Shown in pieces: positions 42,772 through 51,882 of a stretch of 64,000 nucleotides of DNA. Positions within the stretch are counted from its first letter, which is position 1. Each line of letters begins with the position of its first letter. Under the pieces are notes generated by a model. That model did not search any database, was not told where the DNA came from, and saw nothing but the letters and a program-made list of their open reading frames with translations. Origin of the DNA: Cognatishimia activa (GTDB lineage Bacteria > Pseudomonadota > Alphaproteobacteria > Rhodobacterales > Rhodobacteraceae); assembly GCF_026016445.1 (NCBI RefSeq), contig NZ_CP096147.1, positions 1,586,501 through 1,650,500 of the forward strand, written 5' to 3'. The translations under genes were made by a program, and so were the position numbers.

Positions 42772-43443
42772 ATGCACGCAAAACCCGGACAAAATTGGGT
42801 CGACCACATAGAGGAAACGCTGATCGCTGCGCTTCTTGGTCTGATGACCCTAATCACTTTCGCCAATGTGGTCGCTCGCTACGGCTTTAACTCTAACATT
42901 CTTTGGGCACTCGAACTGACCGTCTTCATGTTTGCTTGGCTTGTCCTTCTGGGCGCGTCTTATGCGGTGAAGAAATCAGCACACCTCGGTGTTGACCTGC
43001 TGGTCGAATTGTCTGCCCCACCCGTCCGTAAGACACTGGGCATGATCTCGGCAACCGCCTGCATTGTCTTCACATTCCTTTTGCTCAAGGGCTCTTGGGA
43101 CTACTGGGCGAACTTCGCCAACCTACCCGCCACCGAAGGCCGCTGGTTCCCGCTCGGCTTCGAAGAAAAGTTCCGCGAAAAGGGCTGGTATGAGGTCAAC
43201 GACATTCCTTTGCCGGAAGTCCTGCGCTGGCTTGAGGGCGCGTTCAACGAGGGCGAAGAATACGAGAAGATCCCACGCCTGATCCCCTACGCCGTCCTTC
43301 CATTCTCTATGACGCTTCTCTTGTTCCGTTTCCTGCAGGCCGCTTGGGCCATGTGGAATGGCAACATGGACCGCATCGTCGCGAGCCATGAAGTGGAAGA
43401 CGAAATTGCGGAAGTCCGCGAACAAGCTGGGGAGCACAACTAA
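42772..43443 (+). CDS. dctQ: TRAP transporter small permease DctQ
   Basis: Small membrane subunit, 223 residues, with helices at about 20-40, 48-68, 85-110 and 168-185. Family features include AALLGLMTLITFANVVARYG, WALELTVFMFAWLVLLGASY and HLGVDLLVE. A soluble insertion (about 113-160, with FANLPATEGRWFP, FREKGWYEVNDIP) is longer than in most DctQ proteins. A basic-acidic cytosolic tail ends the protein. It overlaps dctM by TAATG. Confidence 0.93.
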   Translation: MHAKPGQNWVDHIEETLIAALLGLMTLITFANVVARYGFNSNILWALELTVFMFAWLVLLGASYAVKKSAHLGVDLLVELSAPPVRKTLGMISATACIVFTFLLLKGSWDYWANFANLPATEGRWFPLGFEEKFREKGWYEVNDIPLPEVLRWLEGAFNEGEEYEKIPRLIPYAVLPFSMTLLLFRFLQAAWAMWNGNMDRIVASHEVEDEIAEVREQAGEHN

Positions 43444-44861
43444 TGGAAGTCCTACTTCTCTTTGCAATGATCATCGCACTGCTGGTGATCGGTGTACCAA
43501 TCGCAGTTTCGCTGGGCCTCAGCTCTGTTCTGTTCCTGCTATGGTTCTCTGACAGCTCGTTGGCATCCGTTGCTCAGACTCTGTTTGCGGCCTTTGAAGG
43601 CCACTTCACACTGCTGGCGATCCCGTTCTTCATCCTCGCGTCTTCGTTTATGACGACCGGTGGTGTGGCGAGACGGATCATCCGCTTCTCCATTGCCTGC
43701 GTGGGTCACTTCCCAGGCGGCCTGGCCATCGCTGGCGTCTTTGCATGTATGCTCTTTGCGGCCCTGTCTGGTTCCTCCCCTGCGACAGTTGTGGCCATCG
43801 GCTCCATCGTGATCGCTGGCATGCGCCAGGTGGGTTACTCCAAGGAATTCGCAGCAGGTGTGATTTGTAACGCGGGTACGCTGGGCATCCTGATCCCGCC
43901 GTCCATCGTGATGGTTGTTTATGCAGCCGCCGTTGAGGTGTCTGTAGGTCGCATGTTCCTTGCGGGTGTTATCCCGGGTCTGCTCGCGGGCTTCATGCTG
44001 ATGGTTGCGATCTATGTGATCGCGAAGGTCAAAAACCTGCCAAAAGGTGAATGGGCTGGTTGGGGTGAGGTTTTTACAGCTGGTCGCGACGCGGCTTGGG
44101 GTCTCTTCCTGATCGTCATCATCCTTGGTGGTATCTACGGTGGTATCTTCACGCCAACCGAAGCCGCGGCTGTTGCCGCTGTCTATGCCTTCTTCATCGC
44201 GACCTTCGTCTATCGTGACATGGGCCCACTTGCGGCACCAAAGGCGCGTAGCCTGAGTGCTGCGTCGATCACCGACACAGGCGATAATGGACCGGCAACA
44301 CCGTTCCTGCAGAAGCCATGGTCCGTCGTGACGGCCTTTGTGCACCCAGACACCAAGCACACACTGTTTGAAGCCGGCAAGCTGACAATCACGCTCCTGT
44401 TTGTGATTGCCAACGCGCTGATCCTGAAACACGTGCTGACAGACGAACAAGTGCCTCAGACCATCGCATCAGCCATGCTGAGCGCGGGCTTTGGTCCGGT
44501 GATGTTCCTGGTCGTGGTGAACGTGATCCTGCTGATCGGTGGTCAGTTCATGGAACCATCAGGTCTGCTGGTGATCGTGGCACCTCTGGTGTTCCCAATT
44601 GCCATCGAACTTGGCATCGATCCGATCCACTTGGGCATCATCATGGTGGTCAATATGGAGATCGGGATGATCACGCCACCGGTTGGTCTCAACCTCTTTG
44701 TGACCTCAGGCGTGGCTGGTATGCCGATGATGCGGGTCGTGAAAGCAGCCCTGCCCTTCCTGGCCGTGCTCTTCGTCTTCCTGATCATGGTGACCTATAT
44801 CCCTTGGCTGTCGACATACTTACCGACAACCTTCATGGGGCCAGAGATCATCACCAAATAA
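43443..44861 (+). CDS. dctM: TRAP transporter large permease DctM
   Basis: Large membrane subunit of the importer, 472 residues with about 12 helices of the ion transporter (IT) superfamily: FAMIIALLVIGVPIAVSLGL, HFTLLAIPFFILASSFMTTG, ALSGSSPATVVAIGSIVIAG, GTLGILIPPSIVMVVYAA and GMITPPVGLNLFVTSGVAG. A polar loop of about 45 residues near residue 265-305 (SLSAASITDTGDNGPATPFL) is somewhat longer than usual. Couples Na+ or H+ to uptake of the DctP ligand. Confidence 0.96.
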   Translation: MEVLLLFAMIIALLVIGVPIAVSLGLSSVLFLLWFSDSSLASVAQTLFAAFEGHFTLLAIPFFILASSFMTTGGVARRIIRFSIACVGHFPGGLAIAGVFACMLFAALSGSSPATVVAIGSIVIAGMRQVGYSKEFAAGVICNAGTLGILIPPSIVMVVYAAAVEVSVGRMFLAGVIPGLLAGFMLMVAIYVIAKVKNLPKGEWAGWGEVFTAGRDAAWGLFLIVIILGGIYGGIFTPTEAAAVAAVYAFFIATFVYRDMGPLAAPKARSLSAASITDTGDNGPATPFLQKPWSVVTAFVHPDTKHTLFEAGKLTITLLFVIANALILKHVLTDEQVPQTIASAMLSAGFGPVMFLVVVNVILLIGGQFMEPSGLLVIVAPLVFPIAIELGIDPIHLGIIMVVNMEIGMITPPVGLNLFVTSGVAGMPMMRVVKAALPFLAVLFVFLIMVTYIPWLSTYLPTTFMGPEIITK

Positions 44862-44869
44862 TAAACCAA

Positions 44870-44903
44870 AAGAGGCGCTGAAATCACTCAGCGCCTCTTT
44901 CAC
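44870..44903 (+). terminator. Terminator of the dctPQM operon
   Basis: AAAGAGGCGCTGA, AATCAC and TCAGCGCCTCTTT form a perfect 13-bp stem 8 bases after the dctM stop, followed by CACTTTTG. It may also serve the convergent tamB gene. Confidence 0.88.
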
Positions 44904-44929
44904 TTTTGAGCGAACCCAATCTGGGAAGC

Positions 44930-47900
44930 TCAGTAATCCTTCTCAAAGAATATCCCGATGCCAGTATTGCCCTCTGAATTGGTGCCACCTTTGGCGCGAA
45001 TATTCGGGGTAATATCCAAATTCAGCTCGATCGCTTGATTGCCTTCGCTGTCGATTGTGATCTCTGAATAGATGTTCTCATTGATGTAAGTTCCCGCGCG
45101 AAGCTGACGAGCACCTGACTCTGTGGTGGTCACATCAAAATCGCTGAGCCCTAAGGCATTTCGTAAACGACCCGTCACGCCACCTGAGTTGCGCCCGGAT
45201 AGCGTTGCAATTGCAGAGACCAAGGAGGCCGCTTGAAGTGCGGAGATATTTGCCAAATCCCGCCCGAATAGCAGCTGCGCAATCGCCTCTTCCTGAGGCA
45301 TATCCGGGTCAGATTCAAAGCGCAGATCAGGATCAGACGCCAAGCCTTCCAAAATTAAAGAGACGGACCCCTCTTCAGTCTGCGACTGTGCAACAAATCG
45401 CAAGAAAGGATCAAGGCTGCCGCGCAGATTGATCAACCCTTCAGTCATCACAAAGCGCCGCCCAAGGATGTCAAACCGTCCACGGATCAGTTCGAAGTTT
45501 CCGCTTGGGGTCACATCTGACGAGGTGCCGCCAATCCGCAGCTGCCCGCCGAGTTCTGCATCCAATCCACGACCGCGTACAAAGATTTGGTTTGGCGCGG
45601 AAAGGGTGACATCCAGATCAAAGGCGCGTCTTGCCGACGATCCAGCCGATTGCTCGACCCCTGCCCTTTTAAGCGTCGCTCGAACATCGCTAGGAGGGTT
45701 GATATGATTGATGTCCGGGATTGCACCACTCGCCCCGCTGCTGCCTGTAGGCACCACCACCTCTGTTATCCCAAGAGTGAGCGCACCTGCGATGCGGCCA
45801 GCACCCGTAAGTGGGCCAGTTACATTGACTTGCCCAGAGAGGTTTGTGGCAAACAATTCAGGATCAGTGATCCCAAATCGACTTAATGTGATCGCCAGAT
45901 CAGCGCGGTTTCCAGTGTCCAGAGACAACGGTCCTGAAACGCGGAATGTCCCGCCTTCGCTGGAATTTCCGGTGATATCGATCTGGGCCCGAGCCCCTGC
46001 CATCGTGATCCCCCCATTGACTTGCGCCAAGACAATACCACTGTCGGGAAGTGCAACGCGCCCGCCAGAAAAATCGACACGCCCGCTCACCGCATTCAGC
46101 CCGGGCGCGCCATTGATCGAGAGATCAAAGCTCGCGTCTCCCTGCACTGAATTTGGAGCAATGAAGCGATTGGCCAACCCAAGTGGGGCACGTCCAATTG
46201 TTGTCAGATCAACCCTCTCACCGAAGTTAAAAACGCGTCCGGAGGTGGTGAGCGTCAAACCAGCGGGTCCATTTGCTTTGGCGGTTACATCTATGTCTCG
46301 CCCACCCGGTTCATCGAGCTGGGCAGAGCCCGAAAGATCAAACCGTCCACTGAAGCCCGGCGCGATTGGGGCGATGTCTTTTATGGTGGCTTCAAAGTCC
46401 AGCTCATCCAGCGATTCACCACTGTTGCCTTTGATGGATACTAACGGTGAAGTTACAGCCAATTCGCGCACTTCCAACCGATTATCCTCTGCAGAGGCCG
46501 AGAGCGTCGCATCCAGAGCACCGGCCAAAAGCGGGTCAATTTGTGCCAGCCCCACCTGAAGATTGTTACCCTTCAATTGGACGTCGATCTGATAGGACTG
46601 CTGGGACGGTGCAACTCCCCCAGAAAGCTTCAGATCAAGTTCACCAGACAGATCTCGTCCCGTCACCTTTGCAAAGGCCGAGATGTCGGCACTCATGAGG
46701 TCAATTTGACCCGAATAAGCATCGCTCTCTGGGTCGTAGTCAAGATCACCACTGATCTGCGACCCGGCGATATCAGCTTCCAAACCACGGAGTTCGAAAC
46801 CGGTGATTTCATTCCAGAGAACTTGGGATTTCACATTGCCCGCACCAGCGATATTTGGCTCAACCAGCGACAGGTCAGAGAACTTTGCATATAGATCAAG
46901 CGCGCCCTCAGCGGGATCGATGCGCCCGGAGGCACTGATCTCAGCGCTTTGGCTCCTGATATCTAGATTTCGCAGCTCAGTCCCCTCCGGGTCACGCGCC
47001 GCAGACAATGCAACCTTTGCTTCCCCAACAACCAGTGGATCTAGTCGAGGCTCTGAAATCGAGAGGTTGGTTGTATTTGCGCTCAACTCGACATCAAAAC
47101 CACCGCCGATGATATCCAGACGCCCGGCAACATCCAATTGTGCAGAACCACGAAGAGGTCGCCCAGCCAATCCTGAGAACGGCCCTAAGTCATCAACATC
47201 AGCGCTTGCACGGCCTGTGATTGGAAGACCTTCGGTCAATGCCCCCAATGCGCCAGAAGCAACAATGCGCGCCGTTGCCGAGTTCAATTCGAGCTTTTCG
47301 AAAACAAGATCAGCACCATCTTCCCATGCGAAGACCACGCGCCCCGATTGCGCCCCATCAAAGGCGCGTGCCAGATCTGGGTCATTGAAGATGAGATCAG
47401 CCAGTTCGAACCCGATTTCACCTGAGACCTGTTTGCCCAAAGAGCGATCAATCGTACCGCTGCCACCAAGCTTGGCAGTGGGCAAAGTCAGGCTTTCATG
47501 AACCAGTTCGGAAAGAGAAACATCAGCGGTCCAAGCATCGCTTTTAGAGGCATCAAAGGATGCACTTAACTGCAGCCCGGCGACTGTCATCGGCGCGCCG
47601 GAGGTCGGCAAGCGCACAGGGTTTTCTGACGTTAAAATCCCTCGCAGATCAAACATGTCTGGCAGTTTATCCGCACCCAGTGCCAACGCGCCTTCAATGT
47701 TGAGCACCCCAGTTTCCAGGGACAGCGCGGTGACGTCCAATGCACCATCCAAAGCGCGATCTGCTTGGAACAACAGAGCAGATTCCGCTCCGAAAAACTC
47801 ATGAAAATCAGATGCAAATAAAGGCCTTAGATCACCAGCCAATCGTGCACCAAAGCTTTGGGCCAGATCAGCATTTTCGCCGCCTTCTTGATACCGAATA

Positions 47901-48658
47901 TCCCCTTCTAACCGTGCGACATCATCTGTCGATAGGCTTAGCTTTGCGCCAAAATCTGATAGCGGGGCCGCCCCCTTCAATGACAATTCGAGCGCCGGAC
48001 TGTCAGGGATATTCAGAAGCTCCGCGACAACGCCCTGCGCTGGTTCTTTGAACGACACATCCAGATCAAGCTCGCGCGTTTCATTGGCGAAATTCGCAAT
48101 GATCGCAAAACGCCCCCTCGCATCTTTTCGCAATGCCTCGACGTCTACCGCCATCGCGCCGCCCGCAAGCTGCGCGTTGCCAGAGATCGACAGGTCAACT
48201 TCTTTCCCTACAATCGATGCATCCAACAGGACTGATGCCACATCAATTTTGTCAATCTCAAGCGAGATCGGAAGTTCCGGCACCTCGAAAGTCCAGGATT
48301 GCGAATCCTCTGTTGAAATCGCAGGCGCAGGCGTGGGTTTACGCAGAATAGCGATCTCATCTGCAGAGATTTCATTGATATCTACACGCCCTGAAAGAAG
48401 TGCGCTACGTGACCAGATCAGAGTGGCATTGTTGATGGTTAGCCAAGTACCCTCGTCATCAGCGATGGTCATCTGCTCAAAGCTTGCTTCAGAAGAAAAT
48501 GCGCCTCTGAATCCCGAAATCGTCACATCGCGTCCAGCCGCTGAAAGCGCCTCTTCAAGCCAAAGCTCAACGCGGCCTTTTTCGGTGTTTTCCTCAGATT
48601 GAGCCCAGACCTGACCGGCCAAGCAGGCCATCAGCACATATGCAATAATCCGTTTCAT
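44930..48658 (-). CDS. tamB: Translocation and assembly module protein TamB
   Basis: Very long beta-helical protein (1242 residues) that spans the periplasm, works with TamA and carries phospholipids or assists outer-membrane protein assembly. The start MKRIIAYVLMACLAGQVWAQ looks like a cleavable signal (VWA-Q) rather than the retained anchor helix of E. coli TamB. Repeating beta-strand units with LxLxGxA patterns fill the middle. The C-terminal TamB (DUF490) domain, about 930-1242, contains FELIRGRFDILGRRFVMTEG, SDPDLRFESDPDMPQEEAIA and QLLFGRDL, ending GNTGIGIFFEKDY, the conserved FxxxY-like terminus. ATG overlaps the tamA TGA (TGATG). Confidence 0.94.
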   Translation of the reverse strand: MKRIIAYVLMACLAGQVWAQSEENTEKGRVELWLEEALSAAGRDVTISGFRGAFSSEASFEQMTIADDEGTWLTINNATLIWSRSALLSGRVDINEISADEIAILRKPTPAPAISTEDSQSWTFEVPELPISLEIDKIDVASVLLDASIVGKEVDLSISGNAQLAGGAMAVDVEALRKDARGRFAIIANFANETRELDLDVSFKEPAQGVVAELLNIPDSPALELSLKGAAPLSDFGAKLSLSTDDVARLEGDIRYQEGGENADLAQSFGARLAGDLRPLFASDFHEFFGAESALLFQADRALDGALDVTALSLETGVLNIEGALALGADKLPDMFDLRGILTSENPVRLPTSGAPMTVAGLQLSASFDASKSDAWTADVSLSELVHESLTLPTAKLGGSGTIDRSLGKQVSGEIGFELADLIFNDPDLARAFDGAQSGRVVFAWEDGADLVFEKLELNSATARIVASGALGALTEGLPITGRASADVDDLGPFSGLAGRPLRGSAQLDVAGRLDIIGGGFDVELSANTTNLSISEPRLDPLVVGEAKVALSAARDPEGTELRNLDIRSQSAEISASGRIDPAEGALDLYAKFSDLSLVEPNIAGAGNVKSQVLWNEITGFELRGLEADIAGSQISGDLDYDPESDAYSGQIDLMSADISAFAKVTGRDLSGELDLKLSGGVAPSQQSYQIDVQLKGNNLQVGLAQIDPLLAGALDATLSASAEDNRLEVRELAVTSPLVSIKGNSGESLDELDFEATIKDIAPIAPGFSGRFDLSGSAQLDEPGGRDIDVTAKANGPAGLTLTTSGRVFNFGERVDLTTIGRAPLGLANRFIAPNSVQGDASFDLSINGAPGLNAVSGRVDFSGGRVALPDSGIVLAQVNGGITMAGARAQIDITGNSSEGGTFRVSGPLSLDTGNRADLAITLSRFGITDPELFATNLSGQVNVTGPLTGAGRIAGALTLGITEVVVPTGSSGASGAIPDINHINPPSDVRATLKRAGVEQSAGSSARRAFDLDVTLSAPNQIFVRGRGLDAELGGQLRIGGTSSDVTPSGNFELIRGRFDILGRRFVMTEGLINLRGSLDPFLRFVAQSQTEEGSVSLILEGLASDPDLRFESDPDMPQEEAIAQLLFGRDLANISALQAASLVSAIATLSGRNSGGVTGRLRNALGLSDFDVTTTESGARQLRAGTYINENIYSEITIDSEGNQAIELNLDITPNIRAKGGTNSEGNTGIGIFFEKDY

Positions 48659-50448
48659 CAGAAGGCCTGACCGATACCGATATAAAATTCGACGTTGCTT
48701 CCAGAGCCCGATCCTACCGGTGCCGCGACATCAAACCGGATGGGGCCAATGCCAGTGTTATATCTCACGCCAAGTCCTGCTCCGAAGTGCCAATCGCCGC
48801 TGCCCGTTCCAAAATCATTCGCACCAACGAAGCCCGCGTCATAGAAGGCGACGAGCGACCATGCATCCGTGACTTTCGTCCGCAATTCAGCTGATGCACC
48901 GATGAAAGAGCGGCCCCCAACCGTCAGACCTCCCCCCAGATCAACACCCAGGGATTGATAGCCCTGCCCCCGCACTGTTCCTGCCCCACCTGAAAAGAAG
49001 AGCATGTCGGGTGCGATGTCTGTCAGGCTACCACCAGTGACGCTACCGATTTGCAATCGCAACGCAGCGGTCAAACGATCCTGTTCGCCCGGTGTTAAGT
49101 AGGTGCGCAGATCGGAATAGAACCGCAACCCTGTCGTTGCCCCCCGTGTTTCATAAAACGGCATCAGGTCAACATCGACATAGACACCAGAGGTAGCATT
49201 CAGCGTATCATCCCGCGTGTCATAGGTCAGACCAACTGGTAATTGAAGAAAGGACAGTTCGCGACTGCCGAGATCATCCGTCACATCGGAGAACTGATAG
49301 GCAACTGAGGCCTCACCAGAAAGGCGTTCACTAAAGATATGGCTCAACCCCAGACCGAGCCGTGCACTGTCTTCTTTGTAGTCTGGCTCATCAACGCGTG
49401 CCAATCTGCCTTCAACAAATAGCGCTGTATCTGGCGTAAAGGTCGCTGGACGATCAAACCGCGCACCGAGACTATAGTCGATGCCCTCTCCGGTCTCTCG
49501 AATACCGGACACCTCAGCATCCAGCCTCAAACGTTCGCCGCCACCGCGAAGGTTGCGATGCAGCCAGAACCCTGACAGGGAAAGGCCCTCAACGGTTCCG
49601 ATTTCACCGCCAAAACCAATGCGACGAGGCTTTGCAGCGACCAATTCTGCATCTATGTCCAAGGTCTCATCAGGATTGATCTCTTCCGCTTCGGCCAGCA
49701 CCACAGATCGATAGACACCGCTGCGGCGCAACCTTTGGCTCGCGGTCTCCAACTCCTGTGGTGAAAACACCTCGCCCACTGGCAGCCCTGCTATTTCTCT
49801 GACCCGCTTGGGGCGCACAACGCCATCTTCTGAGACATTCAGCGTGCCAAATCGCAATCGCGGTCCGGGATCTACTTTGATATCGACATTCAATTGAGAT
49901 TGCCGATGGTTGGCCGTGATCGATTGCGTGGTGATGACAGCCTTCGCGTGCCCGATATCTCGCCAATCATTGATCGCTGTGCGCGCTGTGTCGCGAATAA
50001 CTTCGGTTCCCGCTAAGCGGGAAGGCGCGAAATCCTCTGAAACCTGAGAGCCTGAGGCAAGCGGACCTATTACGGCTTTGGAAAATGTGAATGCTGCACG
50101 GGGAATGACCGAAATTTCAACACGTTCGACAGGTTTGGACGCCTGCAAAAGAGAGATTTCCGAGGCTTCTTGGCCATCAACCAAAATGCTGATCGAGGCA
50201 CCGTATCGGGCTTGCTGATAAAGAACCCCCAAAAGGCGGCCATAATCAGAGCGTGCAGCGGCCAGAACGTCGATCGTCTCTACATCTTCCTGATTGCGTA
50301 GAGATGCTACCGACGACGCTTCAACCAACGAAGCCTCTAACCCAGAAGAATCTGCGTTTAGCTCAAATTCAAAAGTCTTTGCTGGGTTGGGCCATCCGGC
50401 ACATACTGCCAAAATCGCGGGAATACAGACCCTTAGAGTTTTAATCAC
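48658..50448 (-). CDS. tamA: Outer-membrane assembly protein TamA (BamA family)
   Basis: Omp85 beta-barrel protein, 596 residues from GTG 50448 (GGAGAG about 7 bases upstream; the longer ATG frame begins in the upstream intergenic region). The signal peptide is residues 1-22. Three POTRA domains span about 25-265, with ARYGASISILVDGQEASEI and LQLDVDIKVDPGPRLRFGTL-type strands and REIAGLPVGEVFSPQELETA. The barrel (about 280-596) includes LSLSGFWLHRNLRGGGERLR, FFSGGAGTVRGQGYQSLGVD (VRGxGYQ, loop L6) and the aromatic C-terminal VEFYIGIGQAF. Coupled to tamB. Confidence 0.93.
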   Translation of the reverse strand: MIKTLRVCIPAILAVCAGWPNPAKTFEFELNADSSGLEASLVEASSVASLRNQEDVETIDVLAAARSDYGRLLGVLYQQARYGASISILVDGQEASEISLLQASKPVERVEISVIPRAAFTFSKAVIGPLASGSQVSEDFAPSRLAGTEVIRDTARTAINDWRDIGHAKAVITTQSITANHRQSQLNVDIKVDPGPRLRFGTLNVSEDGVVRPKRVREIAGLPVGEVFSPQELETASQRLRRSGVYRSVVLAEAEEINPDETLDIDAELVAAKPRRIGFGGEIGTVEGLSLSGFWLHRNLRGGGERLRLDAEVSGIRETGEGIDYSLGARFDRPATFTPDTALFVEGRLARVDEPDYKEDSARLGLGLSHIFSERLSGEASVAYQFSDVTDDLGSRELSFLQLPVGLTYDTRDDTLNATSGVYVDVDLMPFYETRGATTGLRFYSDLRTYLTPGEQDRLTAALRLQIGSVTGGSLTDIAPDMLFFSGGAGTVRGQGYQSLGVDLGGGLTVGGRSFIGASAELRTKVTDAWSLVAFYDAGFVGANDFGTGSGDWHFGAGLGVRYNTGIGPIRFDVAAPVGSGSGSNVEFYIGIGQAF

Positions 50449-50687
50449 GCAGCTCTCCGTGGCCCCAATGTAGCGGGGAAGTTTCGCGCAGCGACCCATC
50501 GCTGACGGCAATTTGTCCTGCAAATTTGAGTGTAGTGCATCCCCAAAAGAATTGCAGCATGCGCAACACGAGAAATCTGGTCACGATTGAGCGAGGGTTT
50601 GAAATTCGATTTAACTCAAGCGTAAACCGGCGGCACCCCGGAACGAAACCGAAATTCAACAGATTTGTATTTTATGAAAACACAGAG

Positions 50688-50777
50688 TGGCGGAAGAGGT
50701 GGGATTCGAACCCACGGAAGGCGTTAACCTTCGCTGGTTTTCAAGACCAGTGCATTCAACCGCTCTGCCACTCTTCC
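50688..50777 (-). tRNA. tRNA-Ser (anticodon TGA)
   Basis: 90 bases on the minus strand including encoded CCA. Acceptor GGAAGAG pairs with CTCTTCC, the anticodon loop CTTGAAA has TGA, reading TCA/TCG serine codons. The long variable arm (GAAGGTTAACGCCTTC) and the T arm GTGGGTTCGAATCCCAC are typical of tRNA-Ser. Confidence 0.97.
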
Positions 50778-50986
50778 GGTCGGGCCTGAGTAATGGGCTT
50801 GAAATGATTCTGAAAGACCGAAATTGGGGAAAAATCGCCGATTGATCTAACCAGCCTTTTCACAAAGCAGGCTGCGCGTTAGACTGCCTGCAAATGAACG
50901 GGCGCCATATGGGACTTCTTTTGGGGAATTGGCGCCTGAAATCAGAACGCCAGCAATCGGCGCGACATTCAGGCAAAGGGCATGTC

Positions 50987-51847
50987 ATGAAAAATTCAAT
51001 CCATGGGATGGGGTCCACACGGCGACTTGGACGGGTCGTTTTGATGGTTTCCACCCTCGCGTTGGTTTCTGCTTGTGAGGACTTTCAGGGCTTTAATCTG
51101 AACAGCGGTAGCGGTTCAGGTAGCAACACGCCGGAGCAAAGCACCTCGACCAAATTTGTAGAGCGCGATGTAGAGGCACCTGAGGTCTTTTCCGCGTCAG
51201 AAGCGGGTCTTTGGGATGGTCGCCCATCGCTTGGAGGTGTCTGGGTGGCCCATCCGGATGTAACCGATCCTGAACGCGTGATCATCCGAAATCAGGCCAA
51301 TGGCAAGTTTGTCATCGGCGCGCTCTTCCGTCGTGAGCGCGCCCTGCCGGGACCACGTCTGCAAGTGTCTTCAGATGCTGCTGGTGCGCTTTCAATGCTT
51401 GCAGGCCAACCGGTTGAGCTGGAAGTAACCGCTCTGCGTCGTGAAGAGACACCGGTGGAGCCAGAAGTGGTTGAGACGGTTGAAACCGCTGAGACCGTAG
51501 AGACCGAAACACTCGATCCGGTCGCCTCTGCGGCGGCGGCAATTGATGCAGCGGAAGCCACGCCGGCCCCTGCCCCGGCGCCAAAACCAGCGGCTGCACC
51601 AAAGACCAGCAATCTTTCAAAACCGTTCATTCAGATCGGCATCTTCAGCGTTCAGTCCAATGCCGAGAACACAGCCGCGCAGATGCGCCGCGCAGGCATG
51701 GTGCCCACCATCAAAACCGGCGAAAGCAACGGCAAGAAATTCTGGCGAGTTGTGGTTGGCCCAGCCTCAACGTCTTCAGAACGGTCGTCCTTGCTGAAAA
51801 AGATCAAAGAGACCGGCTTTACCGACGCTTATGCGGTTACACACTAA
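50987..51847 (+). CDS. SPOR-domain lipoprotein
   Basis: 286 residues from ATG 50987 (AAAGGGCATGTC just upstream; the ATG at 50894 is less good). Signal and lipobox are VLMVSTLALVSACED with Cys30 lipidated. A low-complexity region follows, with a Val-Glu-Thr repeat segment (VEPEVVETVETAETVETET, about residues 163-181) and Ala/Pro run. The C-terminal SPOR domain (about 212-286: FIQIGIFSVQSNAENTAAQM, RVVVGPASTSSERSSLL) binds septal peptidoglycan stripped of stem peptides. It precedes dacA and is probably cotranscribed, so it likely guides division-site wall processing. The 209-base gap to tRNA-Ser has a GGCGCCA/TGGCGCC repeat at 50901-50936. Confidence 0.85.
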   Translation: MKNSIHGMGSTRRLGRVVLMVSTLALVSACEDFQGFNLNSGSGSGSNTPEQSTSTKFVERDVEAPEVFSASEAGLWDGRPSLGGVWVAHPDVTDPERVIIRNQANGKFVIGALFRRERALPGPRLQVSSDAAGALSMLAGQPVELEVTALRREETPVEPEVVETVETAETVETETLDPVASAAAAIDAAEATPAPAPAPKPAAAPKTSNLSKPFIQIGIFSVQSNAENTAAQMRRAGMVPTIKTGESNGKKFWRVVVGPASTSSERSSLLKKIKETGFTDAYAVTH

Positions 51848-51882
51848 CAACGTGATATGATTTCTGGGGGATCAGGATCGTG

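Noticed and set aside
50901..50936. GGCGCCA and TGGCGCC repeat before the SPOR gene
   Set aside because: Each arm is itself a GGCGCC palindrome, so the pairing is likely fortuitous; 22-base loop and distance from the start give no clear role.
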